Shown here piece by piece: positions 1-13,300 of a DNA stretch of 64,000 nt; position 1 is the first letter of the stretch, and each line of letters opens with the position of its first letter. The notes below the pieces were generated by a model. That model did not search any database. It had not been told where the DNA came from and saw only the letters and a program-made list of their open reading frames with translations. Source of the stretch: Fasciolopsis buskii (taxonomy: Eukaryota > Platyhelminthes > Trematoda > Plagiorchiida > Fasciolidae); NCBI GenBank assembly GCA_008360955.1, contig LUCM01009108.1:237007-301006 (forward strand). Reading direction: 5' to 3'. A program made the translations under genes and the position numbers.

Positions 1-2590
1 ACAAGTGCAAAGATGATGCATTTTCCATTCCTCAATTCTCACTCTGCTGTCTCATTTTCCCCCATCAGTCACTCGTGCTTGTGCACAACTGGCCTCAACC
101 GACAGCAACAGCGAAGGGAGCTCACGAATTGCTGGAGGGCTGCAAGCCACCGATCCTTCACAGTATACGGTCAGCGTAAATAGTATCGATTATTGTGGCC
201 AAACTATATGCGGCTTACTTCATGCTCCGGTCCAGCAGAGGAGATTACTAGCGGCGTCTGACAAATTTGGGAGTACCGTGGTTCACCCTTGGGGATGGCT
301 TCAAGGTTATGGGGACGAGTAGTTTTAGGGACTGGTAAGTCACCTGGAAGAGTGACCCATTGGTGAAATAAATCTAACCAAAGGCAAAAGTCACCTGCGA
401 GGAAGTGTCTCACAATGACTAACTACAGCGGAAGTAAACGGGGAGTTTCTAATATGTACGATCCAGTGCACTAACAACCTCTGGGTAGCCATGGCCGCGG
501 ACCACCATTGGGCAAAACGGCACAACCATATTGCCCAAACTATAGAAGGGAAAATGAGAGTGGCACCGATATTTCGGAGAAAATCGACTATTCCCCGACA
601 ACATTGTCACTTAGATCTGTTTTTACACTTGATATCTATTCCGTGACATTTATTGGTTGCGCCTTGTTTATTGCACACCATACAAGTACGGTTTTGGTTA
701 TGCTAGATTTACGAAAATTCTCGCTTCCGAAAGGCTTCAACCACTCAGCACCTCTCTACAACATCGAGTACTGTCGCACCGTTGCTACGTTGGTGTTGCG
801 ATATATATAGCACAGTTTCATTATCCGATTGTTGGCTCGGGTCCTCTGTTTCCTATCGTCTGAGGGGCGTGGCCAATTAAAGCATCAAAATCGGACAGAG
901 GCCACTTTTGGGGTGGCATTTTAAGTCCCTTATGCAAACGCCTTCACAATATCACTGGGCAAAATGAAATGCGGGGTGATTCCGGTCTTAGCCCGTTGGG
1001 ATGCGGGGTTACGAAGGGGTCTCGTGACCACGAGAGTCACCAAGGAACCTATTTTTGTGCATGACAGACTACGTATTAGCAACAGCGCATTCGCATCTCA
1101 CCTTTGGAGACGATATGAAATTGGCGGAACAGAGAATAGTTGGCTGGGGGTTTATGGAAGTTAGCTGACTAGGCTATCAATCGGGGCACTTCAGTAAATA
1201 AGAGCAAGAGCCACCAGACGGTTGCAAGAGAACATGATGCATGCTCTTTGGGCTGCTCCGGAGCGGAGTCTGTGGTCTTTAAACGAGTATATCAGTGTGA
1301 AAATTGTGCTGAAAAAGCCAACAGGAATATCCTTTGACTAAAATCCGCTAACTCGGTAAGGAAACCGCAAGTTTTTCGTCTCGCATTTAAGGCAGTGCTG
1401 AGGTCTGCCTTGGATTGCTGTCTGAAGGCTTGGACCCCCTGCCCAAATGATGACGTGGCATGTTTAGAACACATTCAAAATTCAGGAACGCGAACTTCAG
1501 CGGGGACAACAGAGGAGGCTTAAATTTGCGGGTAAAATGTATACAAGCTTTTTCTTTGAGTGGGTGTACCAAGAGAGATTTCAATGGGATGCTTAAGGTA
1601 CTTAATAGCCCAGATTGGGTCGACACAGAAGGTATGCTTGTTCAATCTATGGACCCAATGACTAGGAGCCACGACATTAAGCTCCGGAAGTAGCGACGCA
1701 TGCCCGAATCGACAGCCCGCTCTTTCACTAACAACGTTGTTAGCACTTGAAGCAGTTGGACCAGGCAGCTGGGTAGTACATAACCAGCAAAAAACCTTTT
1801 AAGTCCCTGTCAGACATAAAGTGAGAAGGGATACTGACAACTGGTGGTTAGACGGAGTGATTTAGCAAATCCACTGTTGTGCTTGGCTTACTGAATTTGT
1901 TGTGGTTCCACTTTGCAAATCAGCTTACTAGTAAGCAATACCATGTTTTCGCCTTGGGAGGGAGGGGGCTTGATTACTTGTAGCGGGGACCAAGCCGCCG
2001 GCTCATGCAGCGGTGAATGCCATTTTATGCACGCTATCTGGATAATTTTGGACGCTGACTGGAATCTCTGGGTTACATATGTCCTGTCTCAGACAAAATC
2101 AACTGGATCTACCGTGACCGGTGTTGGGATTGAACAATTTATCACTCAGTCATCCATTTCTTTTACATTTTTGGTCAGCTTATGGCAAATGTACAGTAGT
2201 GGAGAAATGTAGCCACATTAGGTGAAAGATTAAAGACTGGCTGCATGGTTTTGTCTCCAAAAACAGTCGCCGACTGCTTAGCGGGCAAGTTTCTAAAGTA
2301 AATATATACTCGGGTCACTTGGTGCACCAACACACCAGCCGCCGTCGACTGACTTCCTGAGGTTCGCAGTCTTGGATTTGTTCACGGAGGTGAAACCCAC
2401 TCACCTGGCCTCACAAACCCATGGATTCCAGTTCTATGAAGTAGAACTTCCGTGGTCGACGAGCTAAGTTTACGGCAGCAGAACTCTTTCAATGCTATCC
2501 TTTAGTTGTTTCGGTTGTTGTGGTCAAAATCTTAGGCAGTTCAAACTATCCCGGGTGACGATGCTACCTGGTGTGCTGATGAAACATTTG
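1..2590. other. no recognised feature
   Basis: I see no recognisable gene, RNA or transposon domain here. The open stretches are all about 100 codons or shorter, overlap one another on both strands, and show no family motif, so I read them as chance. Degenerate transposon sequence below my detection limit is possible. Confidence 0.5.
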
Positions 2591-2655
2591 CGACCAAAAC
2601 TCCCAGCTCGGGGATCAGAACCCCATTGAAACTAACAACCCGAGCTACGACCAAC
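2591..2655 (-). repeat. tRNA-like sequence (possible SINE remnant)
   Basis: Read on the minus strand, the segment has a box A-like stretch (GTAGCTCGGGTTGTTAG) and, about 15 bases on, a box B-like stretch (GGTTCTGATCCCC, close to the GGTTCGANTCC consensus). No full cloverleaf can be drawn, so this is more likely a decayed tRNA-derived SINE head or tRNA pseudogene than a working tRNA gene. Confidence 0.35.
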
Positions 2656-2659
2656 ACAA

Positions 2660-5600
2660 ATGTTCAACTCCATTGAGTTTAGATTATTATTGTGCCCACA
2701 GACAGTAGCATCCAATAGTTTATGTATATCATAATATTCGCCATCCACAGCATGGCCGTCGTCGGGTGTTGACCGTGTGGAGCAGAACGGGGTTTGAGGA
2801 GCCTAGATTGGTGACGAAAAGGTGCCATCTCTCAGAGACTGAGATATGACAACAGTTATGCCAATCATCATGCAGAACAAAGTGGTTCGCAACTCAAGCA
2901 TCACCAAGTGTGCCGCAATAACCAGAAGCCTTTTTGAGCTTGTGCGAATTGGTGGCGGGTTGTATCCATGGGGAAGACATGGTGGAGGGTAAAAATTCAA
3001 ACGGTAGAGATAAAACGACAGGCCCTACCTAAGGGAAAACGATGGTGGCGTTTGATTGCTCCATGAGGTGCAGGTAATTTGCACGATCCCCTGTAAGTAA
3101 GTTGGCGGTGGCTCCAAGGGGATAATCAGCCAATGCAAACGAGAGACAAACCAAATTAAATAAGAGCAGTGTAATAACGAAAACGACAAGCTCTGTCCTG
3201 CTGCGGCCCGCCAACGACTCGGTTCACTCATTAATAGAGTTAACACGCTCCGGATAGCTTTTAGAAACCTTAAAGCAACGTCTAGCCCAGTTTGACACAA
3301 AATACAAGACGGAGGAAGATTACTGTGAAAATTCTGCGACACTATTCATCAGCCAAACTGTAGTCAACAGAATGACAAAAAGCCATGCGAAATAAACGAG
3401 TGACCGAATGGCATAAATGGCAAATACCTGTGCTGTGGCTGAAGCAAACACAAATGCCTGTGCCGGTTTGATAAGCTCCAACACTCGCTTTCCGAGCGCA
3501 AGGTCCTAAAATAAATGTCCACCCTCGTGGAAAATAAAATGAAACAAGAGTGTGACGAAACAAACCGCCCCGGGTCAGGTAATTCGTAATCACGCCAAAT
3601 GTTCGTATATAATCTTAATCGGAGGGCCTGAGTCTAAAAAGGGAAGGCAAACGCCTCGAGCGACCAAAGTTTGTTTCGCTACAAACAGGTTGATTGATGA
3701 TAAATTGATTTCCAATAAAGAAAGAACAGAAGTAAAGCAGCAGAGAACTTTCAACCAGTCCTGATGTTTTGAGTGGGATACAGTCATTTAAGTGGTCGGG
3801 AAAAGCAGTCGGTGCACGAGTTAAGATGAAAAATCACCCGCAATGGGAAAAGAAGTGTCCTGAAACAATCTTCAGGTAAGACATAGTAAGGCACAAGTAA
3901 AGCGAAGTCCCTGTATAACGTGACAGTTTCCAACGAGGAGAGGAAAGGTGGCATGTTGGCGTGCCCAGTATTCAAAGAAGATGGGGTTTTGGGCTGTCAG
4001 TTTAATCACGACTTACGCCAAGACTATCGATCTGTTCACGGCCTTGCCCTAGTTATTTGTTTGCCACAATCTAATCTATATTGTTTGCAAGGCTAGTCTC
4101 AAAATCGTTCAAACTTGCGTTGGGCTTAGCGCTGTCTGTGTTACTTGCTGCTCTTGGATGGAGCCAATCAATTGAGGAAACGTGTCAGATGATTTTTAAA
4201 GCCGAGTATCTCCTAAGCAGCATCAGGCACTACAGCAAGCTCACACAAGCTGAATTATTATTAATTTCGGGTATGACCAAGCACCCGGGAATGTCTGTTG
4301 AATCAGTGAGACTTGAGGTGCCGGATTATGTCAGTTCTGATAGACCCTGCGCATAAAGGCATGAACTTCTAGGTGCTCGTAACGTTATTCATCTGTCTGT
4401 GTTCACTTGGTTTGGTGCTTGAGTTCTGTGCATTTGGAAACTAAAGATGAACCGTAAAAACCTACTGCTATATGGCTAGCTTCTCTTTGCTGCTTTTATG
4501 CCAATAAGCCGCGAATCGGCAGTTTCCCTTCTGTTTCCGCGTGACGTCTGAGCTTCTTCCATTGCTCGTTTTTGAAAATTCCTACCGATGGTAATACTTT
4601 GGTCTCATGGCAGGCGGTGCAAATTCATCCCCTCCCTCTGGCAAGTTTCCTTCAGTATGGTAATTGGGAACATACGCACAAAGCCTTCCGCGTGTACCGC
4701 TCTGGAATTAAAGCGCGCACAGCCACAACCGAAGTAGCGAAGCCTGGACAACAAGCCAAGAATCTAAAAAGATGAATGAACCCTCGCTGATAAAAGAAAA
4801 ACCGGGATGCCTTCCGAGGGCTGTACCACAACGCTGCTCGCTGTGAAATGTTCTTCTTAAGATTTTTAGGTTATTATGGTGTTTTTAACCTTCTAAGACA
4901 GTTACACTTTCGTCGCTCTAAAAATTAGTCCGGAATTTATTTACCAGTAGATTTTCGCTAAGGCACTACTTAAGGTTTGTTTATATATTTTGTATAGTCT
5001 TTGATTGCAACCATTACATGACTAGCACGATCTCAGTTTAAATGCCGTAGTGGTAAAGATTACAACTTTTGAAGGTCTGCTTGGATCTTCATAAGGGGTT
5101 TTATACCTACCGGCCCGCCTGCTCTTTTTCCACATGCCTTTGTGAGTTAGAGTACATACCACTTCGGTGATGCTTCCATTCTTCATGTCCACGCACATCT
5201 ACCTGTTCTGACAGATGCGGCAGCTTTTAGGCCCTAGCTCACAAAAATCGCGCCTGATATGTAAACTCTATCTTCACCACAATGGTGGTAAAACATATAC
5301 AGTCATGGGGCATTAATATGCCACTGCTGACGATGAATTCAAAAGCAGAATCAGATTAGAGGGTGCGGCCGCATTTTCCGATATTACGAAAACTTAAAGA
5401 TTCAGCGGTCTACTGAACTGCACTGTAGTCCTAAATTTCATGTCTTTCGCGCGGTAGTACGATTAATCCAAATTGCTCGACTAATCTGCCAGATGCAGGC
5501 CGGGTCATAACTTCAGTGATTTTGGTTGTCCTTCTTCGTTGGTTGCTATTTCGGCGTCGGGTAGGTGCCGTTTTTATTTTCCGGAATGCATTGGTCGACA

Positions 5601-5750
5601 AAGTTTTCCCTTCGTAATGCAATTTCAAGGCAACTTTTGCTTCCAATTCAAGTCGTTTCAGTGACGTGATTTTTCTTTGACCAGTTGCACTTTAGGATCC
5701 AGAAGTGCCGTTTGCGTACTGTGACAATATTGCTGTCTGAACTCCGTCGG
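2660..5750. other. no recognised feature
   Basis: No gene or transposon domain recognised. An open plus-strand stretch at 4081-4356 (91 codons, beginning TTG rather than ATG) has a hydrophobic run resembling a signal peptide near its start. It has no family similarity I can see, no clear splice sites, and I do not call it a gene. Confidence 0.45.
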
Positions 5751-5751
5751 T

Positions 5752-6900
5752 AATAATGATAATAATAAGGTTTATTTCTCGATTGGCGAGAGGCACGCGC
5801 AAGGCAAGATCAAATTTTTACAGTGATGCATATGAAATGCGAATAATAGGAATCGAATGGGATAAGGGGTGGGAGCAACCTTGAGTTATTGCAGAGGTTC
5901 ACTGGAAAGTGAAATGAGATGCTGCGAAGCAATGGGAAAAGTAGACGTACGCTGGTAAAAAGCAAAATATAGAAAACCAATTTTTCAAAACCGAACAGAG
6001 TTTCCTGGAACTGTTTGCAAGTAGCGAAGTACGAGTCATTTCGTGTTTAAGCGTACCAAATTTGCGCATTGATGGCGCAAAACAGGGATGGAGCTCAACG
6101 ACGGATGTCGATATATGGCCGGAGTCCCTAAACGTCGGGAGCGATACGTAATGGACGGAAACGTTAAGCTGAAGAGTTGACAAGCAGTGATAATGCGGTG
6201 ATTGGATGGAAGCGATGAAAATCAGACGGAACGTTAGATAAACTGGATAAGACACGTATTTGACAACAAATGGCCAAAAATTGCCGAAGGCTGAGGAAGA
6301 GTGTTAAGATTGTTTCAAAATATCTCGAGGAAATTTAGGAAGCTTCGGATATGAAACGCCCAAGAATAGTGATTATATTTACATGCGGATGGTGGTAAGC
6401 TGCACCGAGATGTGCGTCAGATAAGATAAATTTTGTGTAAGAACACTCCTTAAATACACTAATCAAGAATGTCCTCTATGCTGTCATCTTTGTTGTCGCA
6501 GATTTTGATCCTAGTGGGCAGTACGGGTGGGGAATACGAGGTGGGCAAGCCGTTCCGGAGGCAGTAGTAATCGCGGTTTTATTCAATTGCAAAGGTGGGA
6601 GTTGAGATATCCAATGTGATAATCGGTGTAGTTTCGGTGGACCGGGCCAGAACTGGAGCGATAGTTCTAGCTAACAGCTTCCTAGCAGAAATGATAGGAT
6701 AGCAGATTTGAAATCGCCATTACGAGGACTGAAGCGTTACCAGCAAGTCTGGTCCGGGCGCGGGATTTGAAAAGTAAGATAGAAGTAGTCTGGCTTGGGT
6801 GTCGGCTTGAGGTCGTGGTGATTATTTAATCGCGACAAGATACCCTCAACACAGTGCAACTATTCCGTAAACGCGGTAATTAGAATTGAGCTATGGCAGC
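5752..6900 (-). repeat. unnamed ~1.1-1.25 kb interspersed repeat, copy A
   Basis: This segment is similar, base by base and in its out-of-frame translations, to 26880-28130 (minus) and 19080-20300 (plus). Shared landmarks are the stretch around 6790-6815 (AGTCTGGCTTGGGTG on the plus strand; also at 27885-27905 and, inverted, at about 19395-19425), the stretch around 6100-6000 that translates with LKHEMTRTSLLANSSR-like peptides in all copies, and GCGAGAGGCACGCGCAAGG near 5788. Read on the minus strand the copy ends in AATAAACC followed by TTATTATTATCATTATTA, which is the 3' tail style of CR1-like retroposons. No intact protein is seen. It could be a LINE 3' UTR fragment or a non-autonomous retroposon. 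Confidence 0.6.
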
Positions 6901-8013
6901 AGTTTTATTCAGACACCTTTCATCTTTCACTGCTTTATCCACTTGCGAATAGTGCACAACTAACACTCGCCGGGAACTCACTACTTAGATCCCATCCCTT
7001 AAATCCTTCCTAGCTAATCCGAGACTCCCTGCAAATTTTGCTTCCGCCTCCTGCAGTACAGCCGAAGCAAATGAAATAACCACCGTTAAATCCAGGAAGC
7101 ATTCACAAACCGGATATATTTTAAACCACGCCCAGTTGTGAATACGGAAATATAAAATACATCTGGTACCAAAGTTATGAAAGTATCGAAAGGACCCTGT
7201 GGCTTTGAAAACAGTCCAGCTTGTTGAAGTTTTGTCGATAAACCCGCCCTCATTAGGCAGAAATATTGCACCACTGAAAGAAATCACTGCCAACACTCTC
7301 TCTGCAACCGGACGTTTTTCAGCCCGTCATCGAAAGCGCTCACAACCGCATGGCGAATGCTAATAGTGATGTTGCTCTTAATATACCCAACTGCCTACCA
7401 TCGAATTCAGTCCATTTTACCACGCTCGAACACTTCGGCTCTAGGCTTAAAACCAGCGCCCCAAAACAATCGCAGACTTCTGTTCCATTTTAATGATTAC
7501 CTATAAGCCAAGGTGTTCACAAACAAGATTATCATTGCCATCTTTAGGCCGATCAAAAAATATTGGGATCTTTTCTGAAAAATCTCCTTTCCGGAGGAGA
7601 CATAATGTCATCGCGGATATTGCCCACAGAATCCTGAGTCGACAAGGGATTTGGTGCATCAGACGCCTCGATAAGTTGAGCCATAAAACTACTGCCGTGG
7701 TACCAAATCACTTGCCTTCTCCTCGTGATGGAGCACACCGCTACAGCGTTTCCTCAATAACGAAACCTTCCTCCAGATTTCGGTCGCTCATAAGACCGCT
7801 AAATCTGCGCTTATAAACGGTCCGTAAAATCGACCTCCTACATTTTTGCGTCGCTAAAATTCCCTTGAAAACTTCTGCTAATCCAATTAAGGGAACGCCA
7901 ACCGGTTATAATAGCGCCCATCCCCCATGTCCGCACATCGCGAGCTTCATACGCACAAGTCACAACCAACATCAACATACCTGAACAATTTCGCTCTTAA
8001 AAGCCAATTCGAC
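6901..8013. other. no recognised feature
   Basis: Open stretches at 6985-7296 (minus, 103 codons) and 7493-7816 (plus, 107 codons) show no motif I recognise. The latter overlaps open frames on the other strand. Probably more degenerate repeat DNA. Confidence 0.4.
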
Positions 8014-8995
8014 CACCCGGTAAACGTGCTTATGGGAACTTACCAAATGTTCCACCAGAAGCTTGCAATAAACCGGTATAATCATGCAAGTGACCGCTTT
8101 CTGTCGGTGATTCAACGCTACCGTAGCCTTGGCAATCAGAATGTACCCCACATCAGATGCAACGTCAACTAATTTCCTCCTTGTTATCAAACAGAAAAAC
8201 TACACGAAGCCTAGAGCGGTTTAAATCAACATGGAACGATTTCTACTTGCGATAAAAATCTGCATATACACAGCTACACTGCAACTCCCACAAAATAACG
8301 CAATTAAACAACAATACTGCCCGGTAATCTCGGCACATGGAATTCAAAAAACCTCCTTGGGCCAGACCCACTCAAGTTGAAGTGCCCGTAAAACCAGCGG
8401 CATCTATAATTCACCCTAATATGTTGATTCCGCTGCTCCCCTCAGAAACTCACTTGCACGTTGCCAGTAGAAAGCCGATGCCACCCATTTATAGAGCCTG
8501 CAACTTGGCCTCAAATTTGACCTACTTGCTAATCTACCTTGCCTGGACGCGTTTTCACCACCCCCTTCGCCTTTTCAACGCCAATGCCCCTATGAATTAG
8601 CCTCAATTACCTCTGTCCAAAACGCTCCGCAGGACGTGCCTACGCCTCCATTTGTGCTACTCGGCAAACTTCAGTTACCTGCAGTTCGTCCTCTCAGTCT
8701 GCACCTGTCATGAGCCACCCACCTTAGCCCTCTATTCTACCACAGATTCCAAGTGCTCCAACCGCTAACTACCTTTTCCTTAGGGTCGGCTTTTCCAAAA
8801 ACCTCAACAATTACGCATGAGCAACTGACGGGTGGAATTTTCTTGGGCGATATCCGAAGCTGGTAAGAAATTCCACTGATCCGCCTTGATATTGTCAAAA
8901 CTGAGTCCTCTTACGTAATAATAATAATAATTGTTTCTGGGGCGGTGCCAGGACACATGCATTGTGCACAGTCAAATGCTGCCACTGCAGTAAGA
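8014..8995 (+). repeat. left arm of a 982-bp near-identical inverted repeat
   Basis: This arm is the reverse complement of 21206-22187. The two arms have the same length and every landmark checked obeys one rule (position x pairs with 30201 - x), so there is no net insertion or deletion. I found two differences: G/A near 8027 and T/G near 8721. Similarity stops abruptly at both ends. The arm includes a LINE 3' terminus at its high-coordinate end and an 87-codon open frame (8337-8600) that is identical in protein to its mirror. I do not recognise that frame and take it as incidental. No terminal TSD was seen. Confidence 0.95.
8908..8995 (-). mobile_element. LINE 3' terminus inside the left inverted arm
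   Basis: Read on the minus strand this encodes a short C-terminal peptide (AAFDCAQCMCPGTAPE) running straight into an (ATT)n tail that reads as five isoleucines and then a stop. This matches how CR1-like LINEs end: the last codons of the RT frame abut a trinucleotide tail. The same terminus lies in the right arm on the plus strand (21206-21290). Upstream of the arm boundary the two copies differ, so only about 80 bases of the LINE are shared. Confidence 0.6.
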
Positions 8996-11049
8996 AAAGG
9001 GGGGAGTAAAAAGCTCTCACATGTAATCGGTCGAAAATGTATTAAGCAATAAATAATACTCCCAACGTTATCTTCTTGAGTGCTAAGCGCACAAATGGTA
9101 ACGGGAAATCTCACGAGCAATTTGGGTACGACGAGGACTTGTCGTCAGGGTCGCTTTGCTAGCTTTCTTGCACACCACGTAGGCCGCCATATGTACGCAG
9201 CCAACCGAACGTGTGGTCAACGTCACTAACGGATACTTTATGTGGCAATATTCCTCACTGGTGCATGCAAATACGGGCTGGATAATATAGAATTGGTAAC
9301 TCGAGGTGAGAAAAAATGCACGAAAACAGGGGGGGAAATTTAGAGGCAGTTTTTACGGAATGTTCAGAGTGGTGAAAGGTATGCTGACTGGACACTCGGC
9401 ATAAGAAGCTGAATATTGAGGTCACAGTTGGTTGTGGGTGGTAGAGACGACTGCACTGCATGAAAATTGTGTAGTCACATAACGTGATTGGATAGATTGG
9501 GTTTGTTTTGAGTTATCTCGTTTTATCAACTTTCAGCAAGATCCAGCGGTAGAGGTGGAGTAGGAAAAATGAGAGTATCCTGTCGACTAGCCGGTGAAGA
9601 ACGGGACATATTTGAGGCAATTTTGAGTACACTATTCTGAAAAGCAGATTACAGAAGCAGCAGCCTATTGCTGATTAAACACACTGCAATAAGGGCTTAT
9701 GAGAGATTGGCCCCAGCCAATGAGGGGAGAGAAAGAACGGTGAAGCATACGCAGAACGTCAGCTCGTAGCATATCTAAAATAGTTTTGCCTGTGAGCTTG
9801 TTTTGATAAAATCGAACTTTGTTACGGACCAAAAAGCGGCCAGTGCAAAACGGTACACGTGAGTTTTAGGGCTAGATGTCTGTTTACCACAACAGTGCTA
9901 TTAGGTAAGGTTGACTGAATACTGGCCACCAAAATGAGAAATACCGGAGAGCGTTGAACGCAAGATATTTGATCCGCCATTCTAGATGCACAAAACAATC
10001 GCTGCAGCTGAGCTTCCCGTCCAACGTGCATCGGCCGAAGCGATGGATCTGGCTTCCCCCGCACACTTGTAATAACGCCGGTGTACGGGGGACGTGAAAG
10101 AGGTAATGCGAACATGGCATAGGTAGAGCAAACGAGACGGCAGATTTCCAAGCCTGGATAATCCCAGGCGATTCGAAACCGCGGTAGCCAGAGCACGAAG
10201 TGATTGGTCACATGCAGGAAGAATTGAACAATCTGGAATAAAAAAGAACCACCGGTGGTCTGGCCTTGCTGCCAGCTGCGGATTAAGAAGCCATCAATCA
10301 CACGAGTAGCTCAGAATAGGAAAGTAAAAGAACTTATAGTGCAGCACAAAACATGGGGTTGTCACTTTTTCTGTCAGAAATCCGGTTAATTTTGGTGTGT
10401 CTAGACAGATGGATAGGATTATATAGCCTGTGAACCGTCCGCGCACATGAATATAAGAAAATGGAAAGGTATTCAGAGGGACGGTTGATGAACAACAGCA
10501 GCGGATATAAATGCGGAACGAGCTGGACGTAACAAAGATAAACTAGGGACGGAATTAATTCTCGGTGCTAAAATCATGAATTATAGTAGACTATAGAGGA
10601 TCATGCCGCTGAAACACAAGAAATGGTGGGGACCAGGAAGCACGGTGAATGGAAACTGGCACGACAGGAAGAATTAAATCCCTTAGGACTCCTTGGCCAC
10701 GAAGGACTTAGAAGGCCCGAAATTTCCAAAATGGACTGGGACATATCGAGGAGGAATAAGAAGGAATTTAAGATGTTGCCCGAGTTTCGGCTTCCCATAT
10801 GATAATATGAGTAATGGAATTCATTTCCTCTTCCATAAAGAACAAAACGGTGCCATCGACGATGTTTCAAAAACCCTATCCAGTTTCCTACACGCGGTCC
10901 GCACTTGAGTATAGACGATCTAGACGAATAAGAAAGGGTAGAGCAGATACTCTACGTACTTCTCTTTGAAACGCGATACATGGTGCTGATGAAACTCGCA
11001 ACCGTTGAGGAAGTTTGCTCCATAATAACGAAAACTTTACAATAATTGC
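8996..11049. other. repeat-like DNA without a recognised domain
   Basis: The plus strand is purine-rich for most of this stretch. The longest open frame is 9822-10301 on the minus strand (159 codons); I recognise no motif in it, and it has overlapping open frames. It may be the 3' flank of the minus-strand CR1-like element that follows, but nothing shows this directly. Confidence 0.4.
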
Positions 11050-11310
11050 TTTTGTTCCAAAGAATATCTTTAATTAATAGTGAACTCCGTATTTCGAACG
11101 GAGTAGAGGAGAGGGTTCCTAACACGAGGCACAGAGACGCAGCTGTCACGTGTAATAGTATTACTGGAGAGCACCAGGTTTGCTGTTGTGCGTCGGAGCC
11201 AGAACGGATTCAACTTCAGCAACCTACAGTGGTCCATGCAATTCAGCTTTGCCGAGTATCCAATCAGCTGCTTTCTAAAGGTACACTGAACGTTTTCAGT
11301 ACCCACTCCG
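11050..11310 (-). pseudogene. CR1-like ORF2 C-terminal region (remnant)
   Basis: The minus-strand frame 11306-11070 carries the conserved post-RT segment of CR1-like ORF2 proteins (RKQLIGYSAKLNCMDHCRLL, then LNPFWLRR), aligning with copy 2 at 18270-18360. It is cut off from the RT by frame changes. Confidence 0.75.
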
Positions 11311-11559
11311 TTATACTACCTTATGGTCGAACAAAATAGATGGCGAGACTCCAGAATGGGTATGGCATGGGTTCTAAAGGTTGTAGTTTGCTTTCTTTCA
11401 ACCTCAGGGTTCTGTGGAGCAGCCCCACTAACTTATTTGCCTTCGCAACTTGTTTGAGGGCATGTTCTGAGAAGTTTAGGATGCAAAAACAATTGAGCCC
11501 CAGGTGGCGGACTTGGCCATTAATGGAGATGATGTAGTCATGAAGTTTGAGTTCCCTTG

Positions 11560-12400
11560 GGGTTATGGCGTATCCGTACTCGATGAGACTGCATTATACT
11601 GCGAAAGCTTTCACCATCCAGTCGTTTTCCCAGGAAGTTGATGATGCTGCATCGTGTGATGTTACATATGACGGACTCTAATGATTCAGGGCGAAAAGTA
11701 TCGACAATTTTGATGTCATCTGCGAAGAGAAAAAGAGGCCGTTGCGACTGACGTTGGAGACATCGGTGATGTACAACTGGAAAAACAGAGGGTCCAGAAT
11801 GCTGCCTTGGGTTATATTGCCGGTCACTAATCTAGGTTCAGTTATGACGCCATTTGCTCGAACCCTCTGATTTCCGGATGGAAGGTATGATGAAATCAGC
11901 AGGATTTAATCTTATTCAACAGTGTACCGTAAGATTTCTGTTGTAGGCCTCCGCCATATCTAAGGAGATTACTGTTACTGACCTGTCCCTGTTCGGGGCC
12001 ATAGCGATAAATTTCAAGCAGCAATTCATGCAAGTGGTGCAGGATTTCTTACGAAGACAGGCGATGGGACTATCGCTCATCAGATGCTGTATAATTCTGG
12101 AGACCTTGGGAACGTGGTGGATTGGGCGGTGGTTTGCAGAGTCACAGTGTGTGCCCTTTTTATGAACGGGAATAATTACTGTTTTCCATTGTGATGGGAA
12201 GTTGAGGCTTTGAATAGGCAAATTGAGGATGTTTTCCGACAAAATTGAAATGTCGCTACCACCTAGAAAAAAGACAGCTGGTGGTAGTGAGTCAGGTCCA
12301 GGGGATAGACCATTTTTGTTTTCACCGAAATCTGGGCTATCTTCTTCGGAATAAATGTGATTGTTGAGTATGACTCTGCAGTAAAGCGACGTCGGCATGG
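11560..12400 (-). pseudogene. CR1-like reverse transcriptase (remnant)
   Basis: The open part at 12398-11916 contains, in order, the RT N-terminal signature (GPDSLPPAVF), WKTVIIPVHKKG, the NHRPI motif, and SLDMAEAYNR, which corresponds to the first catalytic-aspartate block of LINE RTs. After a frame change the minus strand continues with ITQGS (near 11801-11815) and FADDIKIV (near 11710-11727), the conserved catalytic box. The FADD core is intact although the gene around it is broken. In life this enzyme would prime DNA synthesis on nicked target DNA; this copy cannot. Confidence 0.85.
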
Positions 12401-12876
12401 GGTAGCAGAATTTCTGTCATTTACCAGAGCGGTTGCGATGAAATCATCGAACGCCCCTACAGTCCCCTGTGAGTTGTTTATATAAATTTTTTGTGAACGA
12501 CCTGTGGGACTTGATTGGCTGGGGACCTGGAGGTGGAATTTCTGCCTCCAAGCAATTTTTTCAGTGTTGTGTTTGAGTTGGACTGCTCTGGAGTTAGCAG
12601 TTATTGCTTCTTGTTTCTTTGGTCTAGTAACTTTTCAAGAGTCCAAATTAGGCCAGTTATTTGGAGAAACAACAAAAAACCTCTTGGCCTAAGAAACCCT
12701 AGCCGTAATTTAGTAATCTTACAGCTGCGTTGATTGCAATGATTTCTTTCGGAAAGCATGTTTGCGGTTTGGGTTGGAGTAATTGCATCAAGGCAATTGT
12801 GGGGGCTGGGAAATAGTTTATCAGCGACTGTCTCCATCTCTGGAGGTGGTAAAATAGCCCCAATCGGAATTACGAA

Positions 12877-13242
12877 CTACAGTAGGCAAAGGAATCCAGT
12901 CAGTCCTAAAATGCGGTCTTGAGTTTGGCGGCGGGTGTCTATTGATAAGGGGCACTGCGAATGAACAACTAGCGGGAAATGATGGCATACAGGTAATCTA
13001 GCCTCAGTAGACGTTTGAACGTGCATCAAGCCTGTCGATAATATCAAGTCAGAAGCATTGCAGTTCCTTGTCGGGACAGTTATGTATTGTGTCCGGCAGA
13101 CTTGATGAATATTTTCAAGGAAAAGCAGCAGGTAACTGGGAACAGAGAGCTTGGACCAGCGTACGCCAGGTGAATTGACATTTCGGGTGATCAGATTGAG
13201 ACCTGTCAGGCCAGAAGCGATATTCATTATTTTGGTTACCAT
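12877..13242 (-). pseudogene. CR1-like apurinic-type endonuclease, C-terminal part (remnant)
   Basis: The minus-strand frame shows the second half of an APE-type LINE endonuclease: a NVNSPGVRW block (the family's DFNLP-type motif, with its D replaced by N), a PTRN block, SDLILSTGL, and CHHFPLV, which is the SDH catalytic motif with S and D changed. These losses mean the domain is dead. It aligns with copy 2 at about 16300-16570. Confidence 0.75.
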
Positions 13243-13300
13243 TCAAAAATTACTTTGGCATGAACCAGGGGGCGGTGGGCGTATCCGAAAAGGCCCTTGC

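Larger units (their letters stand above)
11050..13300 (-). mobile_element. CR1-like LINE, copy 1 (decayed, minus strand)
   Basis: On the minus strand, in the expected order, there are remains of an endonuclease domain (13242-12877), a reverse transcriptase (about 12400-11560) and the C-terminal region after RT (11310-11050). Frame changes and stops separate the parts, so no full protein can be made. The C-terminal peptide (RKQLIGYSAKLN...) is clearly similar to that of copy 2 on the opposite strand (TKQLIGWSTTLN...), so both belong to one family, though they differ at roughly half of residues there. Ends are not resolved; a 5' part may extend to about 14.9 kb. Confidence 0.85.

Noticed and set aside
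8337..8600. 87-codon frame conserved identically in both inverted arms as a conserved protein
   Set aside because: Identity only reflects the 99.8% identical arms; there is no independent sign of coding selection.
9822..10301. 159-codon minus-strand open frame as a gene
   Set aside because: No recognisable motif or splice context; another open frame overlaps it on the same strand; surrounding DNA is repeat-like.
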